Shown piece by piece: positions 11,256 through 19,756 of a DNA stretch of 64,000 bases (the stretch's first letter is position 1; each line of letters starts with the position of its first letter). The stretch is from the NCBI RefSeq assembly GCF_000691525.1, contig NZ_JMDW01000003.1:124001-188000 (forward strand), read 5' to 3'. The translations under genes were made by a program, and so were the position numbers. The notes below the pieces were generated by a model. That model searched no databases, was not told the DNA's origin, and was given only the letters and a program-made list of their open reading frames with translations. Origin of the DNA: Mycolicibacterium neoaurum ATCC 25795. GTDB taxonomy: Bacteria > Actinomycetota > Actinomycetes > Mycobacteriales > Mycobacteriaceae.

Positions 11256-11476
11256 GTCCTACCGACCTTCGACTCGAGGGGCGTGCGCGCCATTGCGCAC
11301 GGATGTCGTATGGGCTGCCCGGATCCGGCGTTCGGACGCGGCGCACTACTTCTTGTAGCAGGCCCATGCCCGGCCGCGCCACCGGAGTCCGGGCACGTGG
11401 CCACTCATCGTACTGAGACAACCTGAGCGCGGGCCAGCGCAGTGCTGTGACGGAGCGGTCTCGGGACGATCTCGGC

Positions 11477-12649
11477 TCAGCCGCCGGAGTGCATCACATC
11501 GGCCGCCTCGGGCACGGTGTCATCGTCGGGATCGTCGAGCCACCCCGCGGGCAGGGACACCGATCCCGGTGAACCCTGTCGACCGCGCGGACCGTCGCCC
11601 ACTTCGGGGAACGGCGCGTCCTGGTCCAGCTGGGACAGCAGTTCGTCGAGCTCCTCAACCGTCTTGACCAGCGCCAAAGCCCGCCGGGAATCGCCGCCGA
11701 CGGGGAAACCGTGCAGGTACCAGGCGACATGCTTGCGGATGTCACGCATGCCCTTGTCCACCCCGAAATGCTCGGCGAGCAACTCACCGTGGCGTCGCAC
11801 GATATCGGTGACCTCGCCGAGGGTGGGCGGGGTGGGGATCGGGCGGTCGTTGAAGACGGCGGACAGTTCGGCGAACAGCCAGGGGCGGCCGAGACACCCG
11901 CGACCGATGACGACTCCGTCACACCCGGTCTGAGACATCATGGCGATGGCGTCACGCGCGTCGAAGATGTCGCCGTTGCCCAGCACGGGGATGCCGGTCA
12001 CGTGTTGTTTGAGTTCGGCGATGCGCGACCAGTCGGCCGCGCCGGAGTAGCGCTGGGCCGCGGTGCGGGCGTGCAATGCGACGGCGGCGGCACCCTCCTG
12101 CTCGGCGATGCGCCCGGCATCGAGGTGCGTGGTGTGCTCGTCGTCGATGCCGACCCGGAATTTGGCGGTGACGGGGATGTCGGTGCCCTCGACACCGCGG
12201 ACGGCCGCCGCGACGATCTGGCCGAACAGCCGTCGCTTGAACGGGAGGGCGGCGCCGCCGCCGCGCTTGGTGACCTTGGGCACCGGGCAGCCGAAGTTCA
12301 TGTCGATGTGATCGGCCAGGCCCTCGTCGGCGATCATCTTGGCCGCGCGGTAGGTGGTCTCCGGGTCGACGGTGTAGAGCTGCAGCGAGCGCGGCGTCTC
12401 ATCCGGGGCGAAGGTGGTCATGTGCATGGTGACCGGATGCCGTTCGACCAGGGCGCGGGCGGTCACCATCTCGCAGACGTAGAGGCCGCTGATGGTGCCG
12501 GCACGGGTCATCTCCAGCTCGCGGCACAGTGTGCGGAAGGCGACGTTGGTGACGCCGGCCATCGGGGCCAGGACGACCGGAGAACGCAATGCGATCGGCC
12601 CGATCTGCAGGGCAGACCGGGCCGTCGGCGGGTTGTCGAGCAGCGTCAT
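11477..12649 (-). CDS. tRNA-dihydrouridine synthase (DusB type)
   Basis: A 390-residue FMN-dependent TIM-barrel enzyme that reduces uridines in the tRNA D-loop. Visible motifs are APMAGVTNVAFR at the N-terminus, the catalytic-Cys segment MNFGCPVPKVTKRGGGAAL, VTAKFRVG, LHARTAAQ, and the FMN phosphate site GCDGVVIGRGCLGRPW. The C-terminal 50 residues are acidic and probably disordered. It matches Rv0823c. Its ATG overlaps the desA1 stop (ATGA), so it is cotranscribed with desA1. Confidence 0.93.
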   Translation of the reverse strand: MTLLDNPPTARSALQIGPIALRSPVVLAPMAGVTNVAFRTLCRELEMTRAGTISGLYVCEMVTARALVERHPVTMHMTTFAPDETPRSLQLYTVDPETTYRAAKMIADEGLADHIDMNFGCPVPKVTKRGGGAALPFKRRLFGQIVAAAVRGVEGTDIPVTAKFRVGIDDEHTTHLDAGRIAEQEGAAAVALHARTAAQRYSGAADWSRIAELKQHVTGIPVLGNGDIFDARDAIAMMSQTGCDGVVIGRGCLGRPWLFAELSAVFNDRPIPTPPTLGEVTDIVRRHGELLAEHFGVDKGMRDIRKHVAWYLHGFPVGGDSRRALALVKTVEELDELLSQLDQDAPFPEVGDGPRGRQGSPGSVSLPAGWLDDPDDDTVPEAADVMHSGG

Positions 12650-13656
12650 CCGGCTGCGGAGGAACTCACCAGCAGGTTCTTCATCGCCTTCTTCTCGGCG
12701 ACCTTGCGCTCCCGCTCCAGGCGCCGTTCCTTGGCGATCTCGAACTTCTCGCAGGTTTCCTCGAGCTCTTCGACATGCTTGGCCAGTTCGTCGCGCAGCT
12801 TGGCGCCCTCACCGGTGAAATCCTCGCGTTCGAAGATGCGCCACTTCTTGAGCACCGGCATCACGATGTCGTCGAGGTGGATGCGCGGGTCGTAGACGCC
12901 GCCGGTGGCGATGACGACGGCCTTGCGGCGGAAATCGGGGATGGTGTAGCCGGGCATCTTGAAGTTGGTGAGGATCTTGTGCAGCGACTTCATCGCCTGG
13001 TTGGGCGCGATCTCCATACCAGCGGCGGAGACGTCCCGGTAGAAGATCATGTGCAGGTTCTCGTCGGCGGAGATGCGGCCCAACAGCTGGTCGGCGACGG
13101 TGTCATTACAGGCGCGACCGGTGTTGCGGTGGCTGACTCGGGTGGCCAGCTCCTGGAATGTCACGTAGATGACGGAGTCGAACAGGCTCTGGGCGAACAG
13201 TTCGTCACCGCCCTGCAGGTTCTGGCCGGGGGAGAAGCCACGGGTGACCTGCTCGACGCGCAGCTCTTCGAGTTCGATCGGGTCGATGGCGCGCGTGACC
13301 AGCAGGTAGTCGCGCAGGGCGATGCCGTGTCGGTTCTCCTCGGCCGTCCAGCGGTTGACCCAGAAACCCCACGGCCCGTCCATGCTGAAGTTCATCGCGA
13401 TCTCGCGGTGATACGAGGGCAGATTGTCCTCGGTCAACAGGTTGGTGATCATCGCGATACGCGCGACCTCGGAGAGTTTGGACTGCTCGGGATCCCACTC
13501 CTGGCCGCCGAGGGCGTAGAAGTTCTTGCCGTCCGACCACGGGATGTAGTCGTGGGGGTTCCAGTCCTTACGCATGCTCAGGTGCCGGTTGATCTGCTTT
13601 TCCACCACGGGCTCGAGCTCGTGCAGGAGCTGCAGATCGCTCAGTTCCTCGGTCAT
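12646..13656 (-). CDS. desA1: DesA1, acyl-ACP desaturase of mycolate synthesis
   Basis: A 336-residue di-iron desaturase. The two EXXH iron ligand motifs are TAEENRHGIALRD and SADENLHMIFYRD, and PWSDGKNFYALGG is typical of mycobacterial DesA1. DesA1 (Rv0824c) introduces a double bond into the acyl chain destined for mycolic acids. The ATG at 13656 has GGAGGG just upstream and gives the DesA1 N-terminus (TEELSDLQLLHELEP). The C-terminal tail (residues 290-325) is strongly charged and probably coiled-coil. Confidence 0.93.
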   Translation of the reverse strand: MTEELSDLQLLHELEPVVEKQINRHLSMRKDWNPHDYIPWSDGKNFYALGGQEWDPEQSKLSEVARIAMITNLLTEDNLPSYHREIAMNFSMDGPWGFWVNRWTAEENRHGIALRDYLLVTRAIDPIELEELRVEQVTRGFSPGQNLQGGDELFAQSLFDSVIYVTFQELATRVSHRNTGRACNDTVADQLLGRISADENLHMIFYRDVSAAGMEIAPNQAMKSLHKILTNFKMPGYTIPDFRRKAVVIATGGVYDPRIHLDDIVMPVLKKWRIFEREDFTGEGAKLRDELAKHVEELEETCEKFEIAKERRLERERKVAEKKAMKNLLVSSSAAG

Positions 13657-13676
13657 GAACCCTCCGATGTATCTGT

Positions 13677-13723
13677 ACCTGTTGGTTGCAGTCAATATAT
13701 CTGTGTCTCACGGTGACATTCAA
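13677..13723 (-). promoter_or_regulatory. Probable desA1 promoter with CAACCAACAGGT element
   Basis: On the minus strand TTGAAT (13723-13718) and TATATT (13699-13694) are separated by 18 bases and resemble sigma-A -35/-10 elements. This leaves a leader of about 30 bases carrying the GGAGGG site. Just downstream, CAACCAACAGGT (13688-13677) recurs exactly in the fadA promoter. Promoter assignment is inference from sequence only. Confidence 0.4.
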
Positions 13724-13777
13724 GTTCCGTCGGCGTGAGTCGCGTAACGGTTACCCGTCTTTTGGGCATGCGCACCG

Positions 13778-14365
13778 TTACCGATGAACTGCGGCGCGAT
13801 TGAGCAGCAACGTGCTGCAGTGGTCGACGAATTGCTCGCGGCCCGCCGCCAGACGTCCGTTCAGGTAGGCGGTGAACAGCGCGGTCAGTGCGCCGACCAG
13901 TCCGGTGGCCACCATTTCCTGCACCGCCGGGTCGGCGATCTGGGTCAGCTTGCGCTGGATGAGGGCGATGAAGTCGGGCATCCACTCGGCACCGGAGGCG
14001 ACCAGCACCGGCTCGCGTTCGGGGGCCAGCAGCAGTACTCGGCCGCGAGTCGGGTCGTCGACCATCAGCTCGACGAATTGCTCCACCGCCGCCCGCGGTG
14101 TCTGCGCCGAGAGCAGCGCCGTCATCGCCGACTCGCACACCTCGTCGTAGACGGCACGCACGAAAACGTCGCGGTCGGTGAAGCTTTCGTAGAAGTACCG
14201 CTCGGTCAGCCCGGCCGCCCGGCAGACCGCGCGGACCGTCAGCGCCGGTCCGTCGGCGGCGCCGAGCAGCGCGATGCCCGCGGTGAGGAGCTCGCTGCGG
14301 CGCAGCGCCTGGCGGTCCTGCAGGGGGACGCCGGACCATCGACGGCGTCGTTGACCGGACGGCAC
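13778..14365 (-). CDS. TetR-family transcriptional regulator
   Basis: A 195-residue TetR protein with a GTG start at 14365 preceded by AGGAG. The N-terminal helix-turn-helix is LTVRAVCRAAGLTERYFYESFTDRDVFVRAVYDEV (residues about 43-77, typical RYFYESF recognition helix). The ligand domain follows. It is divergent from the MpaB-type oxygenase and upstream of desA1 on the same strand, the arrangement of Rv0825c, so it could control either. The inverted repeat GTAACGGT/ACCGTTAC (13744-13781) straddles its stop codon. Confidence 0.82.
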   Translation of the reverse strand: MPSGQRRRRWSGVPLQDRQALRRSELLTAGIALLGAADGPALTVRAVCRAAGLTERYFYESFTDRDVFVRAVYDEVCESAMTALLSAQTPRAAVEQFVELMVDDPTRGRVLLLAPEREPVLVASGAEWMPDFIALIQRKLTQIADPAVQEMVATGLVGALTALFTAYLNGRLAAGREQFVDHCSTLLLNRAAVHR

Positions 14366-14437
14366 ATCACTCCTAAGCTACTTGGTGACAACGGGTGTAG
14401 TCAGAATTGCTTCCCCGACCGGAACGGAAGGTCGTCA

Positions 14438-15433
14438 GTGACTCAAGATACGTCCGAGACATGCCCGGTGACCAGCGATTCCGCCGGGGCTGCCGGTTGC
14501 CCCGTGAGTGCCGGGTACGACGACATCCCGCTCGGACCCGACTCGCTCACCTGGAAGTACTTCGGGCAGTGGACGGGACTGTTCCAGGGCACCTGGGCCG
14601 GCTCGATGCAGAACATGCACCCGCAGCTCGGGGCCGCGGTCGAGGAGCATTCGATCTTCTTCATCGAGCGCATCCCCAGACTGCTGCGGTCGATCTACCC
14701 GATCGGCGGCGTGGTCTTCGACGGCGACCGGGCGCCGCAGACCGGGGCCGAGGTCCGCGACTATCACATCGGCATCAAGGGTGTGGACAAACAGGGGCGG
14801 CGCTACAGCGCGCTGAACCCGGACGTCTTCTACTGGGCACACGCGACGTTCTTCAAGTCGACGCTGTTGGCGGCCGAGAAGTTCGGCGGTGGCATCTCGC
14901 TGGCCGACAAGCGTCAGCTGTTCGACGAGCACGTGCAGTGGTACCGGATGTACGGCATGAGCATGCGGCCGGTGCCCAAGTCCTGGGAGGAGTTCGAGGC
15001 CTACTGGGAGCACATGTGCACCGAGGTGCTGGAGCGCAACTGGGCCGCGGTCACCGTGATGGATCTGTCCACGATGCCCAAACATCCCTCCCTGCAATGG
15101 ATTCCGGACCCATTGTGGAAGCTGAACCTGAAGGTGATGCAGCGCTTCCTGACGTTCATGACCGTGGCGCTCTATGACGAGCCGGTGCGCGAGCTGATGG
15201 GGTACACCTGGACACCGCGTCAGCAGTTCCTGCACGACCGGCTGTGTGAGGTCATCACGTTCGCGGGCAAGGTGCTGCCCAAGCGTTCGTTGATGCACCC
15301 GCGCAAGCGCTCGGCGGTGGATCGGGCCAGTGGCCGGTTGCCCGCCGATTCGCCGCTGGTGCAGACCCCGGCCCGCAATCTCCCGCCGGTGGAATACCGG
15401 GGGAACCCGAACTTCTACTGCCCGCAGGTGTAG
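14438..15433 (+). CDS. MpaB/DUF2236-family oxygenase
   Basis: A 331-residue protein. The GTG at 14438 was chosen for its GGAAGG at 14424-14429; the frame stays open further upstream without coding character. The family features RDYHIGIKG, YWAHATFF and the distal HDRLCEV segment are visible; such helical haem-type domains occur in latex-clearing protein and mycophenolic acid MpaB. The activity and substrate of the mycobacterial member (Rv0826-like) are unknown. It is divergent from a TetR gene that may regulate it. Confidence 0.82.
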   Translation: MTQDTSETCPVTSDSAGAAGCPVSAGYDDIPLGPDSLTWKYFGQWTGLFQGTWAGSMQNMHPQLGAAVEEHSIFFIERIPRLLRSIYPIGGVVFDGDRAPQTGAEVRDYHIGIKGVDKQGRRYSALNPDVFYWAHATFFKSTLLAAEKFGGGISLADKRQLFDEHVQWYRMYGMSMRPVPKSWEEFEAYWEHMCTEVLERNWAAVTVMDLSTMPKHPSLQWIPDPLWKLNLKVMQRFLTFMTVALYDEPVRELMGYTWTPRQQFLHDRLCEVITFAGKVLPKRSLMHPRKRSAVDRASGRLPADSPLVQTPARNLPPVEYRGNPNFYCPQV

Positions 15434-15450
15434 CCGCCGCGCGGTCTACG

Positions 15451-16563
15451 GTGGACCGCATGCAGCAGCCACTCGGCGGTCGCTACGAACTGCGCGGACT
15501 GCTCGGCCGTGGTGGGATGGCCGCGGTGCACGACGGCTGGGACACCCGGCTGGGACGCCCGGTCGCGATCAAGCTGATGGACCCCACGGCAGGCGACCGG
15601 CGGCGCTTCGAGTCCGAGGCGCGTGCGGTCGCCACGTTGAACCACCCGAACATCGTTGCCGTGCATGACAGCGGCGAGCACGCCGGCTTGCCCTACCTGG
15701 TGATGGAACGGCTTCCCGGGCGCACGCTGGCCGATGTGTTCGCCGCCGGTCCGGTGCCGGCCCAGCAGGTGCGGGCGCTGTTGTCGGAGTTGCTCGCCGG
15801 TTTGGCCGCCGCGCATGCCGCGGGGATCCTGCACCGCGATATCAAGCCGGCCAACATCCTGGTCACCGCGGCCGGCGGTATCAAGATCGCCGACTTCGGT
15901 ATCGCCAAGAGTCCCACCTCCGCGCACACCATGACCGGTCAGGTCGTCGGGACGCTGGGCTATCTGAGCCCGCAACGGCTGGCCGGGCACCCCGCGACCG
16001 TCGCCGATGATCTGTATGCCGCCGCGATGGTGGCTGCCGAGGGTCTCGTCGGTCGCATCCCGCTGCCACACGAGAATCTGGCCGCGTTGCGCCCCGACGC
16101 CGACGCGGCGTTGGTGACGGCGATCCAGCGCGCCCTGGCCGCCGACGAGCGCGTGCGCTTCGCCAGTGCCGAGCAGATGCTTGCGGCGCTGTCGGCGCGG
16201 CCGGGGACCCTGGTGTTGGATCAGCCGCTGCCCGATCCGGCCACGGTCATGGTGGCGGTGCCGCGGCCGCGCAGCCGTCGGCGCACGGTGCTTGCCATGG
16301 CGGGCGGGGCGGTGGCGTTGCTCGTGCTGCTCGCCGCCTTCCTCGTCGACACCGCCTCCCGCAACGGGACGCCCACGCCGGCGCCGAGACCGAGCGCGAC
16401 GAGTCCGTCTCCGGTCGCGCCGGTGTCCTCGCCGCCGGGCCTGTCGACGACGACCGTCGCGCCCGCCCCGGCACCCGCGCCGGGTCCGCCTGGGGGTCCC
16501 GGGCGCGGCAACGATGGGAACGGGAAGGGTGACAAGGGGCCGAAGCCCAAGCCGGACCGCTGA
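15451..16563 (+). CDS. Receptor-type Ser/Thr protein kinase
   Basis: A 370-residue transmembrane kinase. The glycine loop is GRGGMAAVHDG (residues 19-29), with catalytic Lys41, HRDIKPAN (Asp130) and DFG (148-150). The C-lobe is short and unusual (ADDLYAAAMVAAEGLVGR where DIYSLGVVLYE is normal). A single membrane helix lies near 280-298. It is followed by a roughly 70-residue Pro/Ala/Gly-rich extracellular tail without a PASTA or sensor domain. The start may be GTG 15451 or ATG 15460; no ribosome site is obvious, so it may be leaderless. The substrate is unknown. Confidence 0.87.
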   Translation: MDRMQQPLGGRYELRGLLGRGGMAAVHDGWDTRLGRPVAIKLMDPTAGDRRRFESEARAVATLNHPNIVAVHDSGEHAGLPYLVMERLPGRTLADVFAAGPVPAQQVRALLSELLAGLAAAHAAGILHRDIKPANILVTAAGGIKIADFGIAKSPTSAHTMTGQVVGTLGYLSPQRLAGHPATVADDLYAAAMVAAEGLVGRIPLPHENLAALRPDADAALVTAIQRALAADERVRFASAEQMLAALSARPGTLVLDQPLPDPATVMVAVPRPRSRRRTVLAMAGGAVALLVLLAAFLVDTASRNGTPTPAPRPSATSPSPVAPVSSPPGLSTTTVAPAPAPAPGPPGGPGRGNDGNGKGDKGPKPKPDR

Positions 16564-16579
16564 CGCGTCGGTGATGACG

Positions 16580-16636
16580 CGAGAGTGACGTTCTTGCGGT
16601 CAAAGCGGCCGTCAGAGCGCAGAAACGTCACTCTCG
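16580..16636. repeat. Intergenic hairpin repeat, copy 1
   Basis: The arms CGAGAGTGACGTTCTTGCG (16580-16598) and its inverted counterpart (16618-16636) pair over 17 of 19 positions around a 19-base loop. It lies between the convergent kinase and tRNA-Lys genes. The arm is 17/19 identical to the arm of a second hairpin at 37334-37390, so this looks like a repeat family rather than a one-off terminator. There is no T-tract. Confidence 0.75.
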
Positions 16637-16652
16637 TGGGCCGGAGTTGTCG

Positions 16653-16728
16653 TGGTGCCCCCACCAGGGCTCGAACCTGGGACCTGCGGATTAAAAGTCC
16701 GTAGCTCTACCGACTGAGCTATAGGGGC
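16653..16728 (-). tRNA. tRNA-Lys (anticodon TTT)
   Basis: The minus-strand cloverleaf starts GCCCCTATAGCTCAG, with anticodon loop CTTTTAA, T-arm GGTTCGAGCC and a closed acceptor stem (GCCCCTA/TGGGGGC). The 3' CCA is encoded (16653-16655). Confidence 0.96.
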
Positions 16729-16866
16729 GTGTGCTCGAAAAGGATACTTGGCCCGCTGATCAGACGGGTGGGGGCATCCGGTTTGGGATTTCGCGCAGCT
16801 GTGTCCTAAGCTATCGAAGCTTCCAACGTCACCGGCGTTGAGAGCGGCCCGGAGAAATCCGGATAG

Positions 16867-16939
16867 GCCCCCATCGTTTAGCGGCCTAGGACGCCGCCCT
16901 TTCACGGCGGTAGCACGGGTTCGAATCCCGTTGGGGGTA
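16867..16939 (+). tRNA. tRNA-Glu (anticodon TTC)
   Basis: The acceptor stem is GCCCCCA/TGGGGGT, the anticodon stem-loop is CCGCC-CTTTCAC-GGCGG, and the T-loop is GGTTCGAATCC. It is 73 bases long with no encoded CCA. It begins a plus-strand series Glu-Asp-Phe. Confidence 0.96.
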
Positions 16940-16984
16940 CGGCGCGACGGTGGTGACACACCGGAGTGCAGCAGTACAGAGCAA

Positions 16985-17058
16985 GGCCCTGTGGCGCAGT
17001 TGGTTAGCGCGCCGCCCTGTCACGGCGGAGGTCGCGGGTTCGAGTCCCGTCAGGGTCG
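16985..17058 (+). tRNA. tRNA-Asp (anticodon GTC)
   Basis: The acceptor stem is GGCCCTG/CAGGGTC, the anticodon loop is CTGTCAC, the T-arm is GGTTCGAGTCC, and the length is 74 bases. It lies 45 bases after tRNA-Glu. Confidence 0.96.
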
Positions 17059-17100
17059 CCATCTCGGCGAGGTATCCCGGTCGAAAGGCCGGGGCCTTCC

Positions 17101-17174
17101 GGCCAGGTAGCTCAGTTGGTACGAGCGTCCGCCTGAAAAGCGGAAGGTCGCCGGTTCGATCCCGGCCCTGGCCA
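17101..17174 (+). tRNA. tRNA-Phe (anticodon GAA)
   Basis: The acceptor stem is GGCCAGG/CCTGGCC, the anticodon loop is CTGAAAA, the T-arm is GGTTCGATCCC, and the length is 74 bases. It is last in the Glu-Asp-Phe cluster; the 62-bp palindrome begins 37 bases later. Confidence 0.96.
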
Positions 17175-17211
17175 CTGCACATCGGCCCATCGCGGGCCCG
17201 TTCACCTTTCC

Positions 17212-17273
17212 AATGTTCCGCTGACAGCCTCACCATGCCTATATAGGCACGGTGAGGCTGTCAGCGGAACATT
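17212..17273. repeat. 62-bp near-perfect palindrome after tRNA-Phe
   Basis: Each arm is 31 bases, beginning AATGTTCCGCTGACAG and meeting at GCCTATATAGGC (centre between 17242 and 17243). The only mismatch is A17235/C17250. No loop separates the arms, so as DNA it could form a cruciform and as RNA a very stable hairpin. It ends 61 bases before the DUF218 gene start. No T-tract follows, and no integrase is nearby. Confidence 0.9.
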
Positions 17274-17334
17274 CGGTTCGGCACGGTAATTGTCATTTCC
17301 GTAACATCCTTCCCACCGATCACGATCAACAGTC

Positions 17335-17931
17335 GTGTCGCAATCATTCGGGGATGAAACACGTAATCGCCTGACCGCCGCCGCGGTCGCGCTCGTCAGC
17401 GCCCTGCTCGCGGTGTTCGCGCTCGCCGGCGCACCGGCGGCCCAGGCCCAACCGGCGGGCAAGGACTTCTCCAAACCCGCCATCGTGATCCTTGGCTACG
17501 GCCTCACCCCCGACGGCTGGATGCGACCCATCCTGTTCACCCGGGTGCTCACCGGACTGGCCGTCGCGCAGGCTTTCCCGCAGTCGCCGATCATCGTCAC
17601 CGGCGGTAACCCGCGCCAGGGCCGCACCGAGGCAGGCGAGATGCGCAACCTGCTGCAGATGCTCGGGTTCCCGGCCAACCGGATCATCCTGGAGGACAAG
17701 GCCAACAGCACCGTGCAGAACGCGCGGTTCTCGGTCCCGCTGGCCAAGAAGGCCGACACCTCCGGCATCATCCTGGTGACCTCGTCGACCCATCAGGACC
17801 GCGCCGACACCAACTTCGTCGACGCCGGGGCCAATGTGCTGGCCACCGTCAGCTTCCCCGACGGCGACCCGGCGACGAACATCGGTCAGTTCGTCAAGGA
17901 TGTCCTCAGTCCGGTGATGGCCATCCGATGA
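17335..17931 (+). CDS. Exported YdcF-like (DUF218) protein
   Basis: A 198-residue protein with an N-terminal signal segment (hydrophobic residues about 13-38 ending APAAQAQ). It then has a DUF218 fold: IVILGYGL, IVTGGNPRQGRTEAGEMRNLL and ILEDKANSTVQNARF, the conserved GG...G(R)TEA and E(D)xAxxTxxN motifs. DUF218 proteins are periplasmic or membrane-associated and linked to envelope metabolism (E. coli SanA/YdcF group), but the reaction is unknown. The GTG start lacks a clear ribosome site. Confidence 0.75.
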   Translation: MSQSFGDETRNRLTAAAVALVSALLAVFALAGAPAAQAQPAGKDFSKPAIVILGYGLTPDGWMRPILFTRVLTGLAVAQAFPQSPIIVTGGNPRQGRTEAGEMRNLLQMLGFPANRIILEDKANSTVQNARFSVPLAKKADTSGIILVTSSTHQDRADTNFVDAGANVLATVSFPDGDPATNIGQFVKDVLSPVMAIR

Positions 17932-17949
17932 GGGCGGTACGCTCCGGCC

Positions 17950-18303
17950 ATGGAGCTACTACGCAGCGTAGTTGTGCTGCTGCACATCGTCGGTTTCGCC
18001 GTCACCTTCGGCGCCTGGGCGTCGGCGGCGCTCTCGACGCAACCCCGGTTCACCAGGGTCATGGACTACGGGCTGTTGATCTCGCTGATCACCGGACTGG
18101 CACTGGCCGCGCCGTGGCCGTCGGACGTGGTGCTCAACTACCCCAAGATCGGGGTCAAGCTGGTGCTGCTGGTCATCCTGGGCGGCGTGTTGGGCATGGG
18201 CAGCGCCCGGCAGCGACGCACCGGTCAGCCCGTCGCCGCGTTGCTGTTCTACCTCGCCGGGGCGCTCTCGCTGACCGCGGCGGGTATCGCCGTCATATGG
18301 TGA
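17950..18303 (+). CDS. Small four-helix membrane protein
   Basis: 117 residues with about four hydrophobic segments (approximately 5-27, 40-55, 66-84, 95-115) and a basic loop GSARQRRTG before the last. A His sits in the first helix (LLHIVGFAVTFG), which recalls small haem- or copper-related membrane proteins, but no function can be assigned. It lies 18 bases after the DUF218 gene and 4 bases before a TetR gene, so it is probably in one transcript with both. Confidence 0.7.
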   Translation: MELLRSVVVLLHIVGFAVTFGAWASAALSTQPRFTRVMDYGLLISLITGLALAAPWPSDVVLNYPKIGVKLVLLVILGGVLGMGSARQRRTGQPVAALLFYLAGALSLTAAGIAVIW

Positions 18304-18307
18304 GCGG

Positions 18308-18892
18308 GTGACGACGGATGCAGCCGGGGCCGATTTCCGCACCCGGTTGCTGGCCGCGTGTGAGGCCTCCATCGCCGAGGACGGCTACGCCAAGATGACG
18401 ATCGCCGATATCGTCCGGCGGGCCAGGACATCGCGGCGCACCTTCTACGAGTACTTCTCCAGCAAGGAGGAGTGCTTCATGGCGCTGCTGGCCGACGCGA
18501 ATGCCGATCAGATACGCCAGATCTCGGCCGCCGTGGACCCCGACGCGCCATGGCGCGATCAGGCCCGGCAGGCCATCGAGGCGTGGATCGCCTCGGGTGA
18601 GGCCCGCCCCGATGTGACGCTGAGCTGGATCCGCGACGGCCCGTCGCTGGGTGCCGCCGGACGCGCGCTGACCCGCGATTCCATGGAGCAGTTCATCGAG
18701 ATGGTGAACGCTCTGATCGACAGCCCGCGGTTCCGCGAGGCCGGTATCGGGCCGGTGTCCCGTCCGCGCATCATCATGTTGCTCGGTGGTCTGCGCGAGC
18801 TCACCGCGGTCACCGTGGAGAACGGCGGGACGATGAGCGATATCACCGAGGACGCCGTCGAGGCCACCATCGCGCTGGTCGCCGCCGGTTGA
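18308..18892 (+). CDS. TetR-family transcriptional regulator
   Basis: 194 residues with a GTG start at 18308. The helix-turn-helix lies at residues about 27-55 (MTIADIVRRARTSRRTFYEYFSSKEECF). The C-terminal ligand domain is all-helical. It follows the small membrane protein after four bases and converges on the metallo-lactamase gene, from whose stop it is directly abutted. The target is unknown. Confidence 0.85.
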   Translation: MTTDAAGADFRTRLLAACEASIAEDGYAKMTIADIVRRARTSRRTFYEYFSSKEECFMALLADANADQIRQISAAVDPDAPWRDQARQAIEAWIASGEARPDVTLSWIRDGPSLGAAGRALTRDSMEQFIEMVNALIDSPRFREAGIGPVSRPRIIMLLGGLRELTAVTVENGGTMSDITEDAVEATIALVAAG

Positions 18893-19663
18893 TCAGGCGG
18901 TGGCGCGGGCCTGCTGCAACAGGATCGGGTCGTGGGCGTTGACCATCAGCAGGTCGGATTCGTTGCGCGCAGCGAGCTCTGCGAGCCGGATGTGGTTGTC
19001 GCGCACCTGCTTGCGGTCGAAGGCCAGCACCATCTCCATCCCCAGGATCTTCGGTATCGGCCTACCGTCGATCCGGCCGCGGTGATAGAAGGCATCACCG
19101 GTGTGCAGTACCCAGCGGTGCCCGGCGTCCACGGCCACGCAGGCATGCCCACGGGTGTGCCCCGGTAGCGGGATCAGCACGATGCCCTCCAGGATCTCCT
19201 TGGCGGCCCCGAACCCGCGCCACGGCTCGCCGTCAGGCTCGTGCTCGACAAGCGTCGGACCGTGTGACCACTGGATGCTGCGGTAGCGCATCCGTTCCCG
19301 CAATGACGGCGCGTGCACCGCACCTGCCGCCTCCGCGGCGGTGACATGCACCTGCGCGGCGGGGAAGTCGGCGATCCCGCCGATGTGGTCGAAATCGAAA
19401 TGCGTGACGACGATGTGCCGGACGTCATCGCGCGCGAACCCCATGGCCTCGATCTGGCGCGCCGCGGTCTCGGCGGGGTCCAGTACCGGCCGGGAGGCGA
19501 ACCGGAAGGGTCCCAGGCGTCGCGCGGGCTCGGCGCAGTCGAGTAGACCGTAGCCGCTGTCGACCAGGACGAGTCCGTCGTCGGACTCGATGAGCATGAC
19601 ATGGCACACCAGCGGTGCGCTCGGAACGGGCATGCTGCCGCAATTGAGATGATGGACGCGCAA
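18893..19663 (-). CDS. Metallo-beta-lactamase-fold hydrolase (lactonase-like)
   Basis: A 256-residue enzyme with the zinc motif [10 protein letters not shown] (HXDXDH variant), a second His in [12 protein letters not shown], the bridging Asp in LHTGDAFYH, and a final His in VNAHDP. This layout matches the AHL lactonase-like subgroup, although the first motif is usually HXHXDH; the middle His is Asp here. Substrate is not known. It is divergent from a TetR gene (93-base gap). Confidence 0.8.
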   Translation of the reverse strand: MRVHHLNCGSMPVPSAPLVCHVMLIESDDGLVLVDSGYGLLDCAEPARRLGPFRFASRPVLDPAETAARQIEAMGFARDDVRHIVVTHFDFDHIGGIADFPAAQVHVTAAEAAGAVHAPSLRERMRYRSIQWSHGPTLVEHEPDGEPWRGFGAAKEILEGIVLIPLPGHTRGHACVAVDAGHRWVLHTGDAFYHRGRIDGRPIPKILGMEMVLAFDRKQVRDNHIRLAELAARNESDLLMVNAHDPILLQQARATA

Positions 19664-19756
19664 AAGTCTTACCCCCTGTGGACCTTTGCTGTGAGCTTAT
19701 GGACTCCGCCCGAGCGGGTGCATCGGGGGTTGTTCGGCCTGGGGTACGTTGAGCCG

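Noticed and set aside
9405..11426. Long open frame antisense to the LCP gene (673 codons)
   Set aside because: The sense protein has recognisable LCP and LytR_C domains. The antisense frame is a GC artefact rich in Gly, His and Val.
17200..17217. Possible PHO box near tRNA-Phe (GTTCACC-TTTC-CAATGTT)
   Set aside because: Only the first half fits; the second unit CAATGTT differs from GTTCACC, and no phosphate gene follows.
16653..17273. tRNA cluster with palindrome as a phage attachment site
   Set aside because: No integrase, phage gene or direct repeat of a tRNA 3' end is present in the window, so integration is not supported.
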